This document shows, one piece after another, positions 33,261 to 42,655 of a DNA stretch of 64,000 bases. How positions within the stretch are numbered: the first letter of the stretch is position 1; every line of letters begins with the position of its first letter. The translations under genes were made by a program, and so were the position numbers. The stretch spans positions 985,620-1,049,619 of the forward strand of contig NZ_FNVT01000002.1 in the NCBI RefSeq assembly GCF_900108335.1, given 5' to 3'. A model generated the notes under the pieces. It did no database searches and was not told the DNA's origin. It saw nothing but the letters and a program-made list of their open reading frames with translations. The DNA is from Nonomuraea solani (GTDB lineage: Bacteria; Actinomycetota; Actinomycetes; Streptosporangiales; Streptosporangiaceae).

Positions 33261-33300
33261 GACTTCGTGAAATGGCCCTGGACTTCGTGAAATGGCCCTG
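33261..33300. repeat. Exact 20-bp tandem duplication
   Basis: GACTTCGTGAAATGGCCCTG occurs twice head to tail, just after the MDMPI gene. The rest of the gap to 33411 shows G/C hairpin-like sequence and no gene. Confidence 0.9.
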
Positions 33301-33411
33301 GACGCGCCGCCGCTCGGCGATCGGCGGCGTGTCCAGGGCGATCGGTGATCGGTCCGCTCGCCGTGCGGGGTGTCGCGGGGAAGGCGCAGTCCCGGCCGGG
33401 CGAACGCGTGA

Positions 33412-33771
33412 TCACCTGCGGTGGAAGACTCCGAAGACACTGCCGGAGGTGTCGCTCAGGTAGGCGAAATCGGTGCCGGCGCCGTCGTCGATCACCTTCA
33501 TGATCACCTTGCCGCCGAGCGACTCGCTCTGGGCGCAGGTCGCCTCGACGTCGGCCACCTGCACGTGGAAGATCGCGTGGGCCGGAAACTCCCCCTTGGT
33601 GTTGTAGAGCCCGCCCGCCGGCTGCTCGGCGCCCGGGTGGCCGATCATGCGGTAGTCGACCGGCCCCTCCTCACCGGCGGCGAACGTCCAGCCGAACAAC
33701 CCGCCGTAGAACCGCTGGGCGTCTTCGGGGTCGTCGGTAGCGACCTCGAACCAGGTCACCGTGTTGTCCAT
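33412..33771 (-). CDS. VOC (glyoxalase/bleomycin-resistance) family protein
   Basis: A 119-residue protein with two VOC beta-alpha-beta modules: VTWFEVATDDPEDAQRFYGG, LFGWTF, AHAIFHVQVADVEATCAQSE, and the closing DTSGSVFGVFHRR. Such proteins are metal-dependent lyases, dioxygenases or drug-binding proteins; substrate unknown. AAGGGAG precedes the ATG at 33771. The WYL regulator gene ends 77 bp upstream on the same strand, a pairing often seen for YafY-like regulators and VOC proteins. Confidence 0.88.
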   Translation of the reverse strand: MDNTVTWFEVATDDPEDAQRFYGGLFGWTFAAGEEGPVDYRMIGHPGAEQPAGGLYNTKGEFPAHAIFHVQVADVEATCAQSESLGGKVIMKVIDDGAGTDFAYLSDTSGSVFGVFHRR

Positions 33772-33848
33772 CGTCGTCTCCCTTATTTCTCGAACAAGAC
33801 AACGATCTAACGTCATGGCGACAACCCTATGTCGGTGTTTTCGATTGA

Positions 33849-34577
33849 TTAATCGAGCAGAGTGCCGTGGACGATCATCTCCGGCACCTCGCTGGCGAAG
33901 CCTTCGAGCGGCCGGTCGGGACAGCGCTCGGGGGTGACGGTGGCGGCCGCGATCCGGTCGAGCCGGAAGACCCGCACGTCGTCGCGGAGCCGGCACCACG
34001 CCACGAGATACCAGAAACCGCCCCGCCCGCCCAGGAACACCCCCGGCTCGACGTCGCGCGAGGTCAGCGCGCCCTTGGCGTCGGCGTAGTCGAGCCTGAG
34101 CACGCGGCGGCGCAGCAGCGCCTCCTCGATGGCCCGGGAGATGCCCTCGGCGCCGAGCGGCTGGATCTCGCTGCCCGGCTCGTCTCGCGGCCGGATGAGC
34201 TGCACGCGCCGGGCCAGCTCTCTGGCCAGCTCGCCCTCGGTGCCCGGCATCGCCGCCACGACCTTGCGTAACGCGCTGCGCGCCTGCCGGCCGAACGGCT
34301 GGTCGCCGGCCCGGCTGAGCGCCACCGCGATGGCCACGGCCTCGGCCGGGGTGAAGTTGAGCGGGGGCAGGGACATCTTCTTGTCGATGGCGTAACCGCC
34401 CTTGCGGCCCGCCTCGGCGTAGATCGGCACGCCCGACTCCTGCAGCGCGGTGATGTCGCGCTCGATCGTGCGCACGCTGACCTCGAACCGCCTGGCGAGC
34501 TCGCGGGCGGAACGGCAGCGGGGCGCGATGGCACGCAGGTCCTCGACGAGCGCGTAGAGCCGGTCGGTACGATTCAC
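33849..34577 (-). CDS. YafY-type HTH/WYL transcriptional regulator
   Basis: A 242-residue protein. The N-terminal HTH_11 domain (NRTDRLYALVEDLRA; SARELARRFEVSVRTIERDI) is followed by a short YAEAGRKGGYAI wing and a WYL-like ligand domain (GGRGGFWYLVAWCRLRDDVR). The family senses small ligands or nucleic acid ends through the WYL domain and often represses its neighbour. The GTG start at 34577 gives the standard N-terminus; the open frame further upstream is not family sequence. The VOC gene is the likely target. Confidence 0.88.
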   Translation of the reverse strand: MNRTDRLYALVEDLRAIAPRCRSARELARRFEVSVRTIERDITALQESGVPIYAEAGRKGGYAIDKKMSLPPLNFTPAEAVAIAVALSRAGDQPFGRQARSALRKVVAAMPGTEGELARELARRVQLIRPRDEPGSEIQPLGAEGISRAIEEALLRRRVLRLDYADAKGALTSRDVEPGVFLGGRGGFWYLVAWCRLRDDVRVFRLDRIAAATVTPERCPDRPLEGFASEVPEMIVHGTLLD

Positions 34578-34756
34578 AGCCGAGACGCTACGCCGCGCCA
34601 CCGACAATCGCGGGTCGCCCGCCCGCCCCGGCACACCCACGTAACCGCGCGGCCACAGGGGTCTCACGGTTCGGCGAGTGTCCCACGGCGCTCCGCGCCC
34701 GCCGACTTCTCACAAACGCAACGAAGCGCCGTTTTTCCACCCGTCCGAACACGGCC

Positions 34757-35797
34757 TCAGGCGGTCGCGCGCGTCCAGTCGAGGAGCCGGTCCAGCGGCC
34801 AGGTGTTCACGATCCGCTCGGCCTCGATCCCGCAGCGGGCGGCGCGCTCGCACCCGTTCCGCTGCCAGTCGAGCTGCCCGGGCGCGTGCGCGTCGGAGTC
34901 GATCGAGAACACGCACCCCATCTCGTACGCCAGCCGCATCAGCCGCTTGGGCGGATCCAGCCGGTCGGGCCGGGAGTTGATCTCGACCGCCACCCCGAAC
35001 CGCCGGCACGCCTCGAAGACCAGTTCCGCCTCGAACTCCGACTCAGGCCGCTTCTCCCCCCGCTTCCCACCGGCCTGCACCACCCGCCCCGTACAGTGCC
35101 CCAGCACGTCCACGAGCGGGTTCGCCACGGCCGTGACCATCCGGCGCGTCATGTCCTCCCCGCCCATGCGCAGCTTGGAGTGCACGCTGGCCACCACCAC
35201 GTCCAGCCGCCCGAGCAGCTCGGGCTCCTGGTCGAGCGAGCCGTCCAGGTTGATGTCGACCTCGATCCCGGTCAGGATCCGGAACGGCGCCAGCCGCTCG
35301 TTCAGCTTGGCCACCACTTCGAGCTGCCGCTCCAGCCGCTCGGCCGACAGCCCCTTGGCCACGGTCAGGCGCGGCGAGTGGTCGGTCAGCGCCCAGTATT
35401 CGTGCCCGAGCCCGAGGGCCGCCTCCGCCATCTCCTCGATCGGCGAACCGCCGTCCGACCAGTCGGAGTGGCTGTGCAGGTCGCCCTTCAGCGCGGTACG
35501 CAGCGCGGCGGTCTCCTCGTCGAGCTCGACGCCCGCGGTTGCCCGCATTCTCCGCAAGTACGTTGGAACCTCACCATTGAGGCTTTCGTTTATCACAAGG
35601 GCGGTGACCTTCCCGATTCCGGGCAGATCACCGAGCCCGCCGCCGCGCGCCAGCCGGACGAGCTCGTCCTCGGGCAGATCGTCCACGACCGCGGCGGCGC
35701 GGCGGAAGGCACGCACGCGGTAGGTGGGCTCGCCCGCGCGCTCGAGCAGGAAGGCGATCTCGCGCAGGGCCTCGACCGGATTCATGCGTTCATTCAT
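34757..35797 (-). CDS. PHP-domain phosphoesterase with Pol X-like helix-hairpin-helix
   Basis: A 346-residue protein. Residues ~1-85 form a Pol X-like 8-kDa/HhH region (REIAFLLERAGEPTYRVRAF; GLGDLPGIGKVTALVINESL). Residues ~100-346 are a PHP domain with its metal motifs LKGDLHSHSDWSDGG, WALTDHSPRL, VDVLGHCTGR, VAVEINSRPDRLD and SIDSDAHAPGQLD. The polymerase palm of true PolX is absent. It is probably a metal-dependent nuclease or phosphatase in the cytoplasm, perhaps acting on damaged DNA ends. The start could be 35797 or 35785; no strong ribosome-binding site is seen. Confidence 0.82.
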   Translation of the reverse strand: MNERMNPVEALREIAFLLERAGEPTYRVRAFRRAAAVVDDLPEDELVRLARGGGLGDLPGIGKVTALVINESLNGEVPTYLRRMRATAGVELDEETAALRTALKGDLHSHSDWSDGGSPIEEMAEAALGLGHEYWALTDHSPRLTVAKGLSAERLERQLEVVAKLNERLAPFRILTGIEVDINLDGSLDQEPELLGRLDVVVASVHSKLRMGGEDMTRRMVTAVANPLVDVLGHCTGRVVQAGGKRGEKRPESEFEAELVFEACRRFGVAVEINSRPDRLDPPKRLMRLAYEMGCVFSIDSDAHAPGQLDWQRNGCERAARCGIEAERIVNTWPLDRLLDWTRATA

Positions 35798-35887
35798 ACC
35801 CAAGTGAACGACAACCACGGGGATCTACACATTGAACGGGGATGAGGGCCGCCGATAGGCTGATCGGCCCAGGAAAGCAGGAGTTTG

Positions 35888-36274
35888 ATGGCACATCCGG
35901 CGCAACACCAGCCGCCGCCGCGCAAGTCGTCGAAAGTCGTCCCGTTGGTCGTTCTCGGGGTCCTGTCCGTCATGGTGGTCGGTTACTGCGCCGCCGTGAC
36001 GGACGACGAGGACGTCACCGCGGACTGCGTCGTCCAGTTGGAGGACGGCACCTACGAGGTCGTCGACGACGATTACTGTGACGATGACAACCGCACCACG
36101 GTGTACTACGGGGGATCACGCGGGGCGTACATGTGGTACTACGGCGGGCACAGAGTGGGCAATCGCATGCAGGGCGGCACCACGGTGCGGCCCTCCGACA
36201 CCAACATCAGCAGCCGTAGCGGCAAGGAGATCCAGCGGGGCGGCTTCGGCCGTAGCTGGGGCGGCGGGAGCTGA
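35888..36274 (+). CDS. Small membrane-anchored protein of the DUF350/GSP-synthase cluster
   Basis: A 128-residue protein with one N-terminal membrane helix (VVPLVVLGVLSVMVVGYCAA) and an extracytoplasmic part rich in Asp, Tyr and Gly (DDDYCDDDNRTTVYYGGSRG; RGGFGRSWGGGS). By position and composition it matches the YgiB/YjfM (DUF1190-like) component that accompanies YjfC-type ligases and YjfL (DUF350) in other bacteria, though I see no clear sequence signature. CAGGAG precedes the ATG at 35888. The next gene starts 4 bp after its stop. Confidence 0.65.
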   Translation: MAHPAQHQPPPRKSSKVVPLVVLGVLSVMVVGYCAAVTDDEDVTADCVVQLEDGTYEVVDDDYCDDDNRTTVYYGGSRGAYMWYYGGHRVGNRMQGGTTVRPSDTNISSRSGKEIQRGGFGRSWGGGS

Positions 36275-36278
36275 CGAC

Positions 36279-37424
36279 ATGCGCCGCGAACACTCCACTC
36301 CCAGGGCCGGCTGGGAGAAGACGATCGAGAGCCAGGGACTGGCCTACCACCGTGCCGCGCATCCTGCCGGGCTGAGCCGCCCGTACTGGGACGAATCCAT
36401 TCACTACGTCTTCTCGATGGACGAGGTCGAGGAGCTGGAGACGCAGGTCGAGGAGCTGCACGGCATGTGCCTGCGGGCCGTCGAGCACGTGGTCTCGGCC
36501 GGGCGCTTCGCCGACTTCGCCCTTCCCGAATGGTCGTGGGAGGAGGTCGCCCGCTCGTGGGAGCGGCGCGACGCCTACCTCTACGCCCGCTTCGACCTGC
36601 GCTACGACGGCACGGGGCCGGCCAAGCTGCTGGAGTACAACGCCGACACGCCCACCTCCCTGGTGGAGTCGTCGGTCGTGCAGTGGTTCTGGCTGCAGGA
36701 CGTCTTCCCGGACGACGACCAGTGGAACTCGCTGCACGAGCGCCTGATCGACCGCTGGCGCGAGCTGCGGCTGCCGCCGGGGCCCACCCACTTCGCGTTC
36801 ACGAACGCGGACGAGACGGGCGAAGAGGCCATGACCGTGGCCTACCTGCAGGAGACCGCCGAGCAGGCGGGCCTGCAGACCGTCGCCGTGGCCATGGAGG
36901 ACATCGGCTGGGACTCCCTCAACCGCCGCTTCCTCGACGTCGAGGAGCGCATGATCCGCTCGGCCTTCAAGCTCTACCCGTGGGAGTGGATGCTGACCGA
37001 CGACTTCGGGCGCCACGCCGTACGACACTCGACCTGGATCGAGCCGCTGTGGAAGACGCTGCTGTCGAACAAGGCGCTGCTGGCGGTGCTGTGGGAGCTC
37101 AACCCCGGCCACCCGAACCTGCTGCCCGCCTACCTCGACGGCCCGCGCGACCTGACCTCCTACATCGCCAAGCCGCTGCTCGGCAGGGAGGGCGCCTCGA
37201 TGCGCATCGTCACGCCCGAGGGCACCCAGGAGACGCCCGGCATCTACGGCCGGGAGGGCTACGTCTACCAGGGCTTCGAGGCGCTGCCGGTGTTCGAGGG
37301 GCAGCGGCCGGTGCTCGGCGCCTGGATGGTCGCCGACGAGGCCGCCGGCCTGGGCGTCAGGGAGACGACCGGCCTCATCACCGACGACACCTCATCTTTC
37401 GTGCCACATCGCATCGCGGTGTGA
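36279..37424 (+). CDS. Glutathionylspermidine-synthase-like ATP-grasp ligase
   Basis: A 381-residue protein equivalent to the synthetase half of E. coli Gss and to YjfC. Landmarks are YARFDLRYDGTGPAKLLEYN, ADTPTSLVESSVVQWFWLQD, LYPWEWMLTDDFGRH, NPGHPNLLPAYLDG and KPLLGREGASMRIVT. These are the substrate Arg/Glu region and ATP-grasp lysines. It should form an amide bond between a carboxylate and an amine using ATP. Actinomycetes lack glutathione, so the natural substrate is probably a different peptide or polyamine. It lies in an operon with the small membrane protein and DUF350. Confidence 0.88.
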   Translation: MRREHSTPRAGWEKTIESQGLAYHRAAHPAGLSRPYWDESIHYVFSMDEVEELETQVEELHGMCLRAVEHVVSAGRFADFALPEWSWEEVARSWERRDAYLYARFDLRYDGTGPAKLLEYNADTPTSLVESSVVQWFWLQDVFPDDDQWNSLHERLIDRWRELRLPPGPTHFAFTNADETGEEAMTVAYLQETAEQAGLQTVAVAMEDIGWDSLNRRFLDVEERMIRSAFKLYPWEWMLTDDFGRHAVRHSTWIEPLWKTLLSNKALLAVLWELNPGHPNLLPAYLDGPRDLTSYIAKPLLGREGASMRIVTPEGTQETPGIYGREGYVYQGFEALPVFEGQRPVLGAWMVADEAAGLGVRETTGLITDDTSSFVPHRIAV

Positions 37425-37452
37425 CCCCCTTCTTCGCTAGAACGGACCTGAA

Positions 37453-37884
37453 GTGACCCTTCTCGAGACCCTCGCCCGTGGCGCGGGCGCCATCGCCTCA
37501 TATGCCGCCGTCGGCGTGATCCTGATGATCATCGGCTTCTACGTGATCGACTGGGCCACGCCCGGCAAGCTCAGCGAGATCATCCGCAGCGAGCGCAACC
37601 CCAACGCCACCCTGCTCACCACCTCCGCCCTGGCCGCGGTCGGCCTGATCGTGGCCGCCTCCATCTGGGCCTCCGGCGGCCGGCTGGCCGAGGGGCTCGC
37701 GAGCACGGCGGTGTTCGGCCTGGTCGGCATCGTGGTGCAGACCGTCGCGATGCTGATGTTCGACAAGATCGTCGGCATCTCCGTACGCGACCTCATCAAG
37801 GAGCCCAAGCTGGAGCCGGGCGCGCGGCTGCTGGCGGTCACCCACCTGGCCATCGGCCTCATCACCGCCGTAGCGGTGATCTAG
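37453..37884 (+). CDS. DUF350 (YjfL-type) membrane protein
   Basis: A 143-residue protein with four membrane helices in two repeats, as in DUF350: YAAVGVILMIIGFYVIDWAT, LLTTSALAAVGLIVAASIWA, TAVFGLVGIVVQTVAMLMFD and LLAVTHLAIGLITAVAVI. GTG start 28 bp after the ligase gene. With the ligase and the small anchored protein it forms a trio also seen in E. coli yjfLMC. The role is unknown, possibly a membrane platform for a modification reaction. Confidence 0.88.
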   Translation: MTLLETLARGAGAIASYAAVGVILMIIGFYVIDWATPGKLSEIIRSERNPNATLLTTSALAAVGLIVAASIWASGGRLAEGLASTAVFGLVGIVVQTVAMLMFDKIVGISVRDLIKEPKLEPGARLLAVTHLAIGLITAVAVI

Positions 37885-37952
37885 CCGCGGTGATCTAGAC
37901 CGGCGGCGACCTCCGTTCCGGTCACCGGGACGGACCTGGCACTCTAGGAGGC

Positions 37953-39119
37953 GTGACAGACCGGACCCGGGAGGACACCACTCGCAGGCTCGAGCGGGCC
38001 ATGGGCTCGCTCGGCACGGCGGCGATGGCGCGCATGGACGAGCAGCTGCCGTGGTTCCGCGCGCTGAGCGCCGAGGACCGTTCGTGGGTGGGGCTCGTCG
38101 CCCAGGCCGGCATCGCCGCGTTCGTGGAGTGGTTCCAGCAGGCGGGGCGAGACACGCCCAGCATCGAGTTCTTCGGCACCGCGCCGCGCGAGCTCAAGCG
38201 CTCGATCTCGCTGCAGCAGACCGTCGACATCGTGCGGGTCGTGGTCGAGGTCGTCGAGGCGCAGGCCCACGAGCTGGCCGCGGCCGGCGGCGAGGACCAG
38301 CTCCAGCAGGCCATGCTGCGCTACACGCGCGACGTCGCCTTCGCCGCCGCCCACGTCTACGCCCGCGAGGCCGAGGCCAGGGGCTCGTGGGACGCCCGGC
38401 TCGAAGCGCTGATCGTGGACGCCCTCGTCCGCGGCGAGGTGGACGACGGGCTGCACTCGTGGGCCGCCGCGCTCGGCTGGACCTCCTCCCCCGTGGTCGT
38501 CATCGCCGGCCACGCCCCCGAGGGCGACCCGCGGGCGGTCATCGACGGCCTGCGCGAGAAGGGCCGCCGCATCGGCATGGACCTGCTGGCCGGGGTGCAG
38601 GCCGACCGGCTGATCGTCATCGTGGGCGGCGCCGGGAGCGTCGACGACGCGGCCAGGCAGGTCGTGGCGCGGTTCGGCGTGGGGCCCATCGTCATCGGGC
38701 CCGAGGTGCCCGACCTGCACGCCGCCGCCAGGTCCGCCAGAGCGGCACTGGCCGGGCTGAAGGCCTCCTCCGGCTGGCCGGACGCGCCCAGGCCGGTGCA
38801 CGCCGAGGACCTGCTGGCTGAACGGGCGCTCGACGGCGACATCGACGCCAGGGAGCAGCTCATCGAGAACGTCTACCTGCCGCTGGCGGGCACGCCGCTG
38901 CTCGACACGCTGGCGACGTACCTGGAGCAGGGCACCTCGCTGGAGGCGACGGCGCGGCTGCTGTTCGTCCACCCCAACACCGTGCGCTACCGGCTCAAGA
39001 AGATCACGGAGCTGACCGGCTACCAGCCCACGGAGGGCCGCTCCGCCTTCACCCTGCAGGTCGGCCTCATCCTCGGCAGGCTCTCGGAAAGCGCCGTAAC
39101 ATGGCGCGCTCTAACGTAA
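37953..39119 (+). CDS. fasR: FasR-type PucR regulator of fatty-acid synthesis
   Basis: A 388-residue protein: an N-terminal helical domain, a central GGDEF-like/CdaR region (~170-290), and a C-terminal PucR HTH (TPLLDTLATYLEQGTSLEAT, LLFVHPNTVRYRLKKITELT). It sits directly upstream of fabD with the rest of the FAS-II genes. This is the place and family of FasR, which in Streptomyces activates fabD-fabH-acpP-fabF. The effector is likely a long-chain acyl-CoA (known for mycobacterial FasR). GTG start with GGAGGC upstream. A 15-bp palindrome lies between it and fabD. Confidence 0.88.
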   Translation: MTDRTREDTTRRLERAMGSLGTAAMARMDEQLPWFRALSAEDRSWVGLVAQAGIAAFVEWFQQAGRDTPSIEFFGTAPRELKRSISLQQTVDIVRVVVEVVEAQAHELAAAGGEDQLQQAMLRYTRDVAFAAAHVYAREAEARGSWDARLEALIVDALVRGEVDDGLHSWAAALGWTSSPVVVIAGHAPEGDPRAVIDGLREKGRRIGMDLLAGVQADRLIVIVGGAGSVDDAARQVVARFGVGPIVIGPEVPDLHAAARSARAALAGLKASSGWPDAPRPVHAEDLLAERALDGDIDAREQLIENVYLPLAGTPLLDTLATYLEQGTSLEATARLLFVHPNTVRYRLKKITELTGYQPTEGRSAFTLQVGLILGRLSESAVTWRALT

Positions 39120-39137
39120 TCGGGCCGAAATCCCCAC

Positions 39138-39152
39138 TGTAGGGTTCCTACA
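39138..39152. promoter_or_regulatory. Palindrome upstream of fabD (candidate FasR operator)
   Basis: TGTAGGGTTCCTACA: perfect 6-bp arms around a 3-nt centre, 19 bp after the fasR stop and 59 bp before the fabD ATG. The position suits control of the fab operon. FasR as the binder is inference from context. Confidence 0.5.
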
Positions 39153-39210
39153 AAACACCCCGGACAAAGTTCGTACGGATCTCCATCCGCGTGTCGAAGT
39201 TCTACAGGGC

Positions 39211-40119
39211 ATGGTGGTTTTTGTGCTTGTACTCGTCGCTCCGGGCCAAGGTGCCCAAACACCAGGCTTCCTGACCCCTTGGCTTGAGCTGCCCGGTCTG
39301 GCCGACAGACTCGGCGCCTGGTCGGAGGTCGTCGGGCTCGATCTGGTCGCCTATGGCACCACCGCAGACGCCGACGAGATCCGCGACACCGCCGTCGCGC
39401 AGCCGCTGCTCGTGGCCACCGCGCTCGCCTCCGCCGAGGCCCTCGGCGCGGCCCCCGGCCTGCTCGCCGGCCACAGCGTCGGCGAGTTCGCCGCCGCCGC
39501 GCTGGCCGGGGTGTTCACCCCCGAGCAGGCGCTCACCCTGGTACGCGAGCGCGCCCAGGCCATGGCCAAGGCCGCCGCCGCCACCGAGACCGGCATGACC
39601 GCCGTGCTCGGCGGCGTCGCGGAAGAGGTGCTGGCCGGCGTCGAGAAGCACGGGCTGACCGCCGCCAACAGCAACGGTGCGGGGCAGCTCGTGGCCGGGG
39701 GTACTCTGGAGCAGCTGGCCGCGTTCAAGGCGGACCCGCCGGCCCGTGCCCGTCTCATCCCGCTCTCCGTCGCGGGCGCCTTCCACACCCACCACATGGC
39801 CCCGGCCGTGCAGAGTCTGCGCGAGGCCGCCTCCGACGTCGTCGCCGCCGACCCCGGCGTGAAGCTGCTGTCCAACGCCGACGGGCAGCCGGTCGCCACC
39901 GGCGCCGAGTTCCTCGACCGGCTGATCAAGCAGGTCAGCAACCCCGTCAGGTGGGACGCCTGCATGGAGACCATGGCCGGTCTCGGGGTCACGAAGATGA
40001 TCGAGCTGCTGCCCGGCGGCACGCTGACGGGCCTGGCCAAGCGCGGCCTGCGCGGCGTCCAGACCGTGGCGCTCAAGACCCCAGACGACCTCGAAGCGGC
40101 CAGGGAGCTGATCAAGTGA
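39211..40119 (+). CDS. fabD: Malonyl-CoA:ACP transacylase
   Basis: A 302-residue FabD. Nucleophile Ser89 lies in LLAGHSVGEFAAAALAGVF; catalytic His in VAGAFHTHHMAP; substrate Arg in ALTLVRERAQAM; Gln in VLVAPGQGAQ. It transfers malonyl groups from CoA to ACP to feed chain extension. The ATG at 39211 is listed, but the GTG at 39223 would give MLVLVAPGQGAQ, the N-terminus usual in streptomycetes, and may be the true start. Its TGA overlaps the fabH GTG start. Confidence 0.95.
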   Translation: MVVFVLVLVAPGQGAQTPGFLTPWLELPGLADRLGAWSEVVGLDLVAYGTTADADEIRDTAVAQPLLVATALASAEALGAAPGLLAGHSVGEFAAAALAGVFTPEQALTLVRERAQAMAKAAAATETGMTAVLGGVAEEVLAGVEKHGLTAANSNGAGQLVAGGTLEQLAAFKADPPARARLIPLSVAGAFHTHHMAPAVQSLREAASDVVAADPGVKLLSNADGQPVATGAEFLDRLIKQVSNPVRWDACMETMAGLGVTKMIELLPGGTLTGLAKRGLRGVQTVALKTPDDLEAARELIK

Positions 40120-41072
40120 GGATCCCCGACATCGCCCCCGGCGCCAAGGTGCTGGCTCTCGGCCACTACCAGCCGGCCAACATCGTCACCAACGACGACC
40201 TGGCCAAGACGATGGACACCAACGACGAGTGGATCCAGTCCCGCGTCGGCGTCAAGGAGCGCAGGGTCGCCCCCGACGGCGAGTCGGTCGAGGACATGGC
40301 CACCATCGCCGGCGGCAAGGCGCTCGCCGCGAGCGGCCTGTCCCCCGAAGACGTCGACCTGGTCATCGTGGCCACCTGCACCCTTGAGACCCAGATCCCC
40401 AACGCCGCCGCGGTCGTGGGCCACCGTCTCGGCATCAAGGCGCCGGGCGCTTTCGACGTCAACGCCGCCTGCGCCGGCTTCTGCTACGCGCTGGCCACCG
40501 CCAGCGCCGCCGTACGCGGCGGATCGGCCAGGCACGTGCTGGTCGTCGGCTCGGAGAAGCTGTCGTCGTGGGTCGACTGGACCGACCGGTCCACGGCCGT
40601 GATCTTCGCCGACGGCGCGGGCGCCGCGGTGGTCGGCCCCTCCGACGTGCCCGGCATCGGCCCCGTGGTGTGGGGCAGCTCCGGCGACAAGTCGGAGGCG
40701 ATCGCCATCAAAGACCGCGACAACTACCTCTACCAGGAGGGCCAGACGGTCTTCCGGTGGGCCACCACCGCGCTGCACCCGGTGGCGCTCGAAGCCTGCG
40801 CCCGCGCCGGTGTCGACCCGTCGGAGCTGTCGGCGTTCGTGCCCCACCAGGCCAACCTCCGCATCATCGAGGCCATCGCCCGCAAGCTGGGCGCCGAGCA
40901 GGCGGTCATCGCCCGCGATATCGTCCACGCGGGCAACACCTCCGCCGCCTCCATCCCGCTCGCGCTCTCGCGCATGCTGGAGCGCGGCGAGGTCCGCTCC
41001 GGCGGTCTCGCACTGACACTCGGTTTCGGCGCGGGGCTGACCTACGCGGGCCAAGTGATCGAGATTCCCTAG
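40116..41072 (+). CDS. fabH: 3-oxoacyl-ACP synthase III
   Basis: A 318-residue condensing enzyme with the KAS III triad: Cys119 in FDVNAACAGFCYAL, His in FVPHQANLRIIEA and Asn in DIVHAGNTSAASI. It starts chains by condensing an acyl-CoA primer with malonyl-ACP. In actinomycetes the primers are often branched, giving iso/anteiso acids. The GTG start overlaps the fabD stop (GTGA), so the two are translationally coupled. Confidence 0.96.
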   Translation: MRIPDIAPGAKVLALGHYQPANIVTNDDLAKTMDTNDEWIQSRVGVKERRVAPDGESVEDMATIAGGKALAASGLSPEDVDLVIVATCTLETQIPNAAAVVGHRLGIKAPGAFDVNAACAGFCYALATASAAVRGGSARHVLVVGSEKLSSWVDWTDRSTAVIFADGAGAAVVGPSDVPGIGPVVWGSSGDKSEAIAIKDRDNYLYQEGQTVFRWATTALHPVALEACARAGVDPSELSAFVPHQANLRIIEAIARKLGAEQAVIARDIVHAGNTSAASIPLALSRMLERGEVRSGGLALTLGFGAGLTYAGQVIEIP

Positions 41073-41147
41073 AATCCGATCTGTTCGATCGAGCTTGTGC
41101 GGCGTGTCCGTACAGAACCCAGATAACCAACAAGGAGAACTAGCGAC

Positions 41148-41387
41148 ATGGCTGCCACCGAGCAGGAAATCCTCGAGGGCCTCGGCAAGATCATCAACGA
41201 GATCACCGGCATTCCGGCGTCCGACGTGACCCCCGAGAAGAACTTCGTGGACGACCTCGACATCGACTCCCTGTCCATGGTCGAGATCGCCGTGGCCGCC
41301 CAGGACGAGTTCGGCGTCGAGATCCCCGACGACCAGCTCAAGAACCTGAAGACGGTCAAGGACGTCCTCACCTTCATCCAGCACTAG
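41148..41387 (+). CDS. acpP: Acyl carrier protein
   Basis: A 79-residue acidic ACP. The phosphopantetheine-carrying Ser41 is in DLDIDSLSMVEIAV. AAGGAGAA precedes the ATG. It carries growing acyl chains between FabD, FabH and FabF. The 75-bp gap after fabH includes nothing further. Confidence 0.97.
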   Translation: MAATEQEILEGLGKIINEITGIPASDVTPEKNFVDDLDIDSLSMVEIAVAAQDEFGVEIPDDQLKNLKTVKDVLTFIQH

Positions 41388-41422
41388 GCAATACCCGACT
41401 GAACAGTAAGGAGCGCGAAAAC

Positions 41423-42655
<1,233 letters not shown>

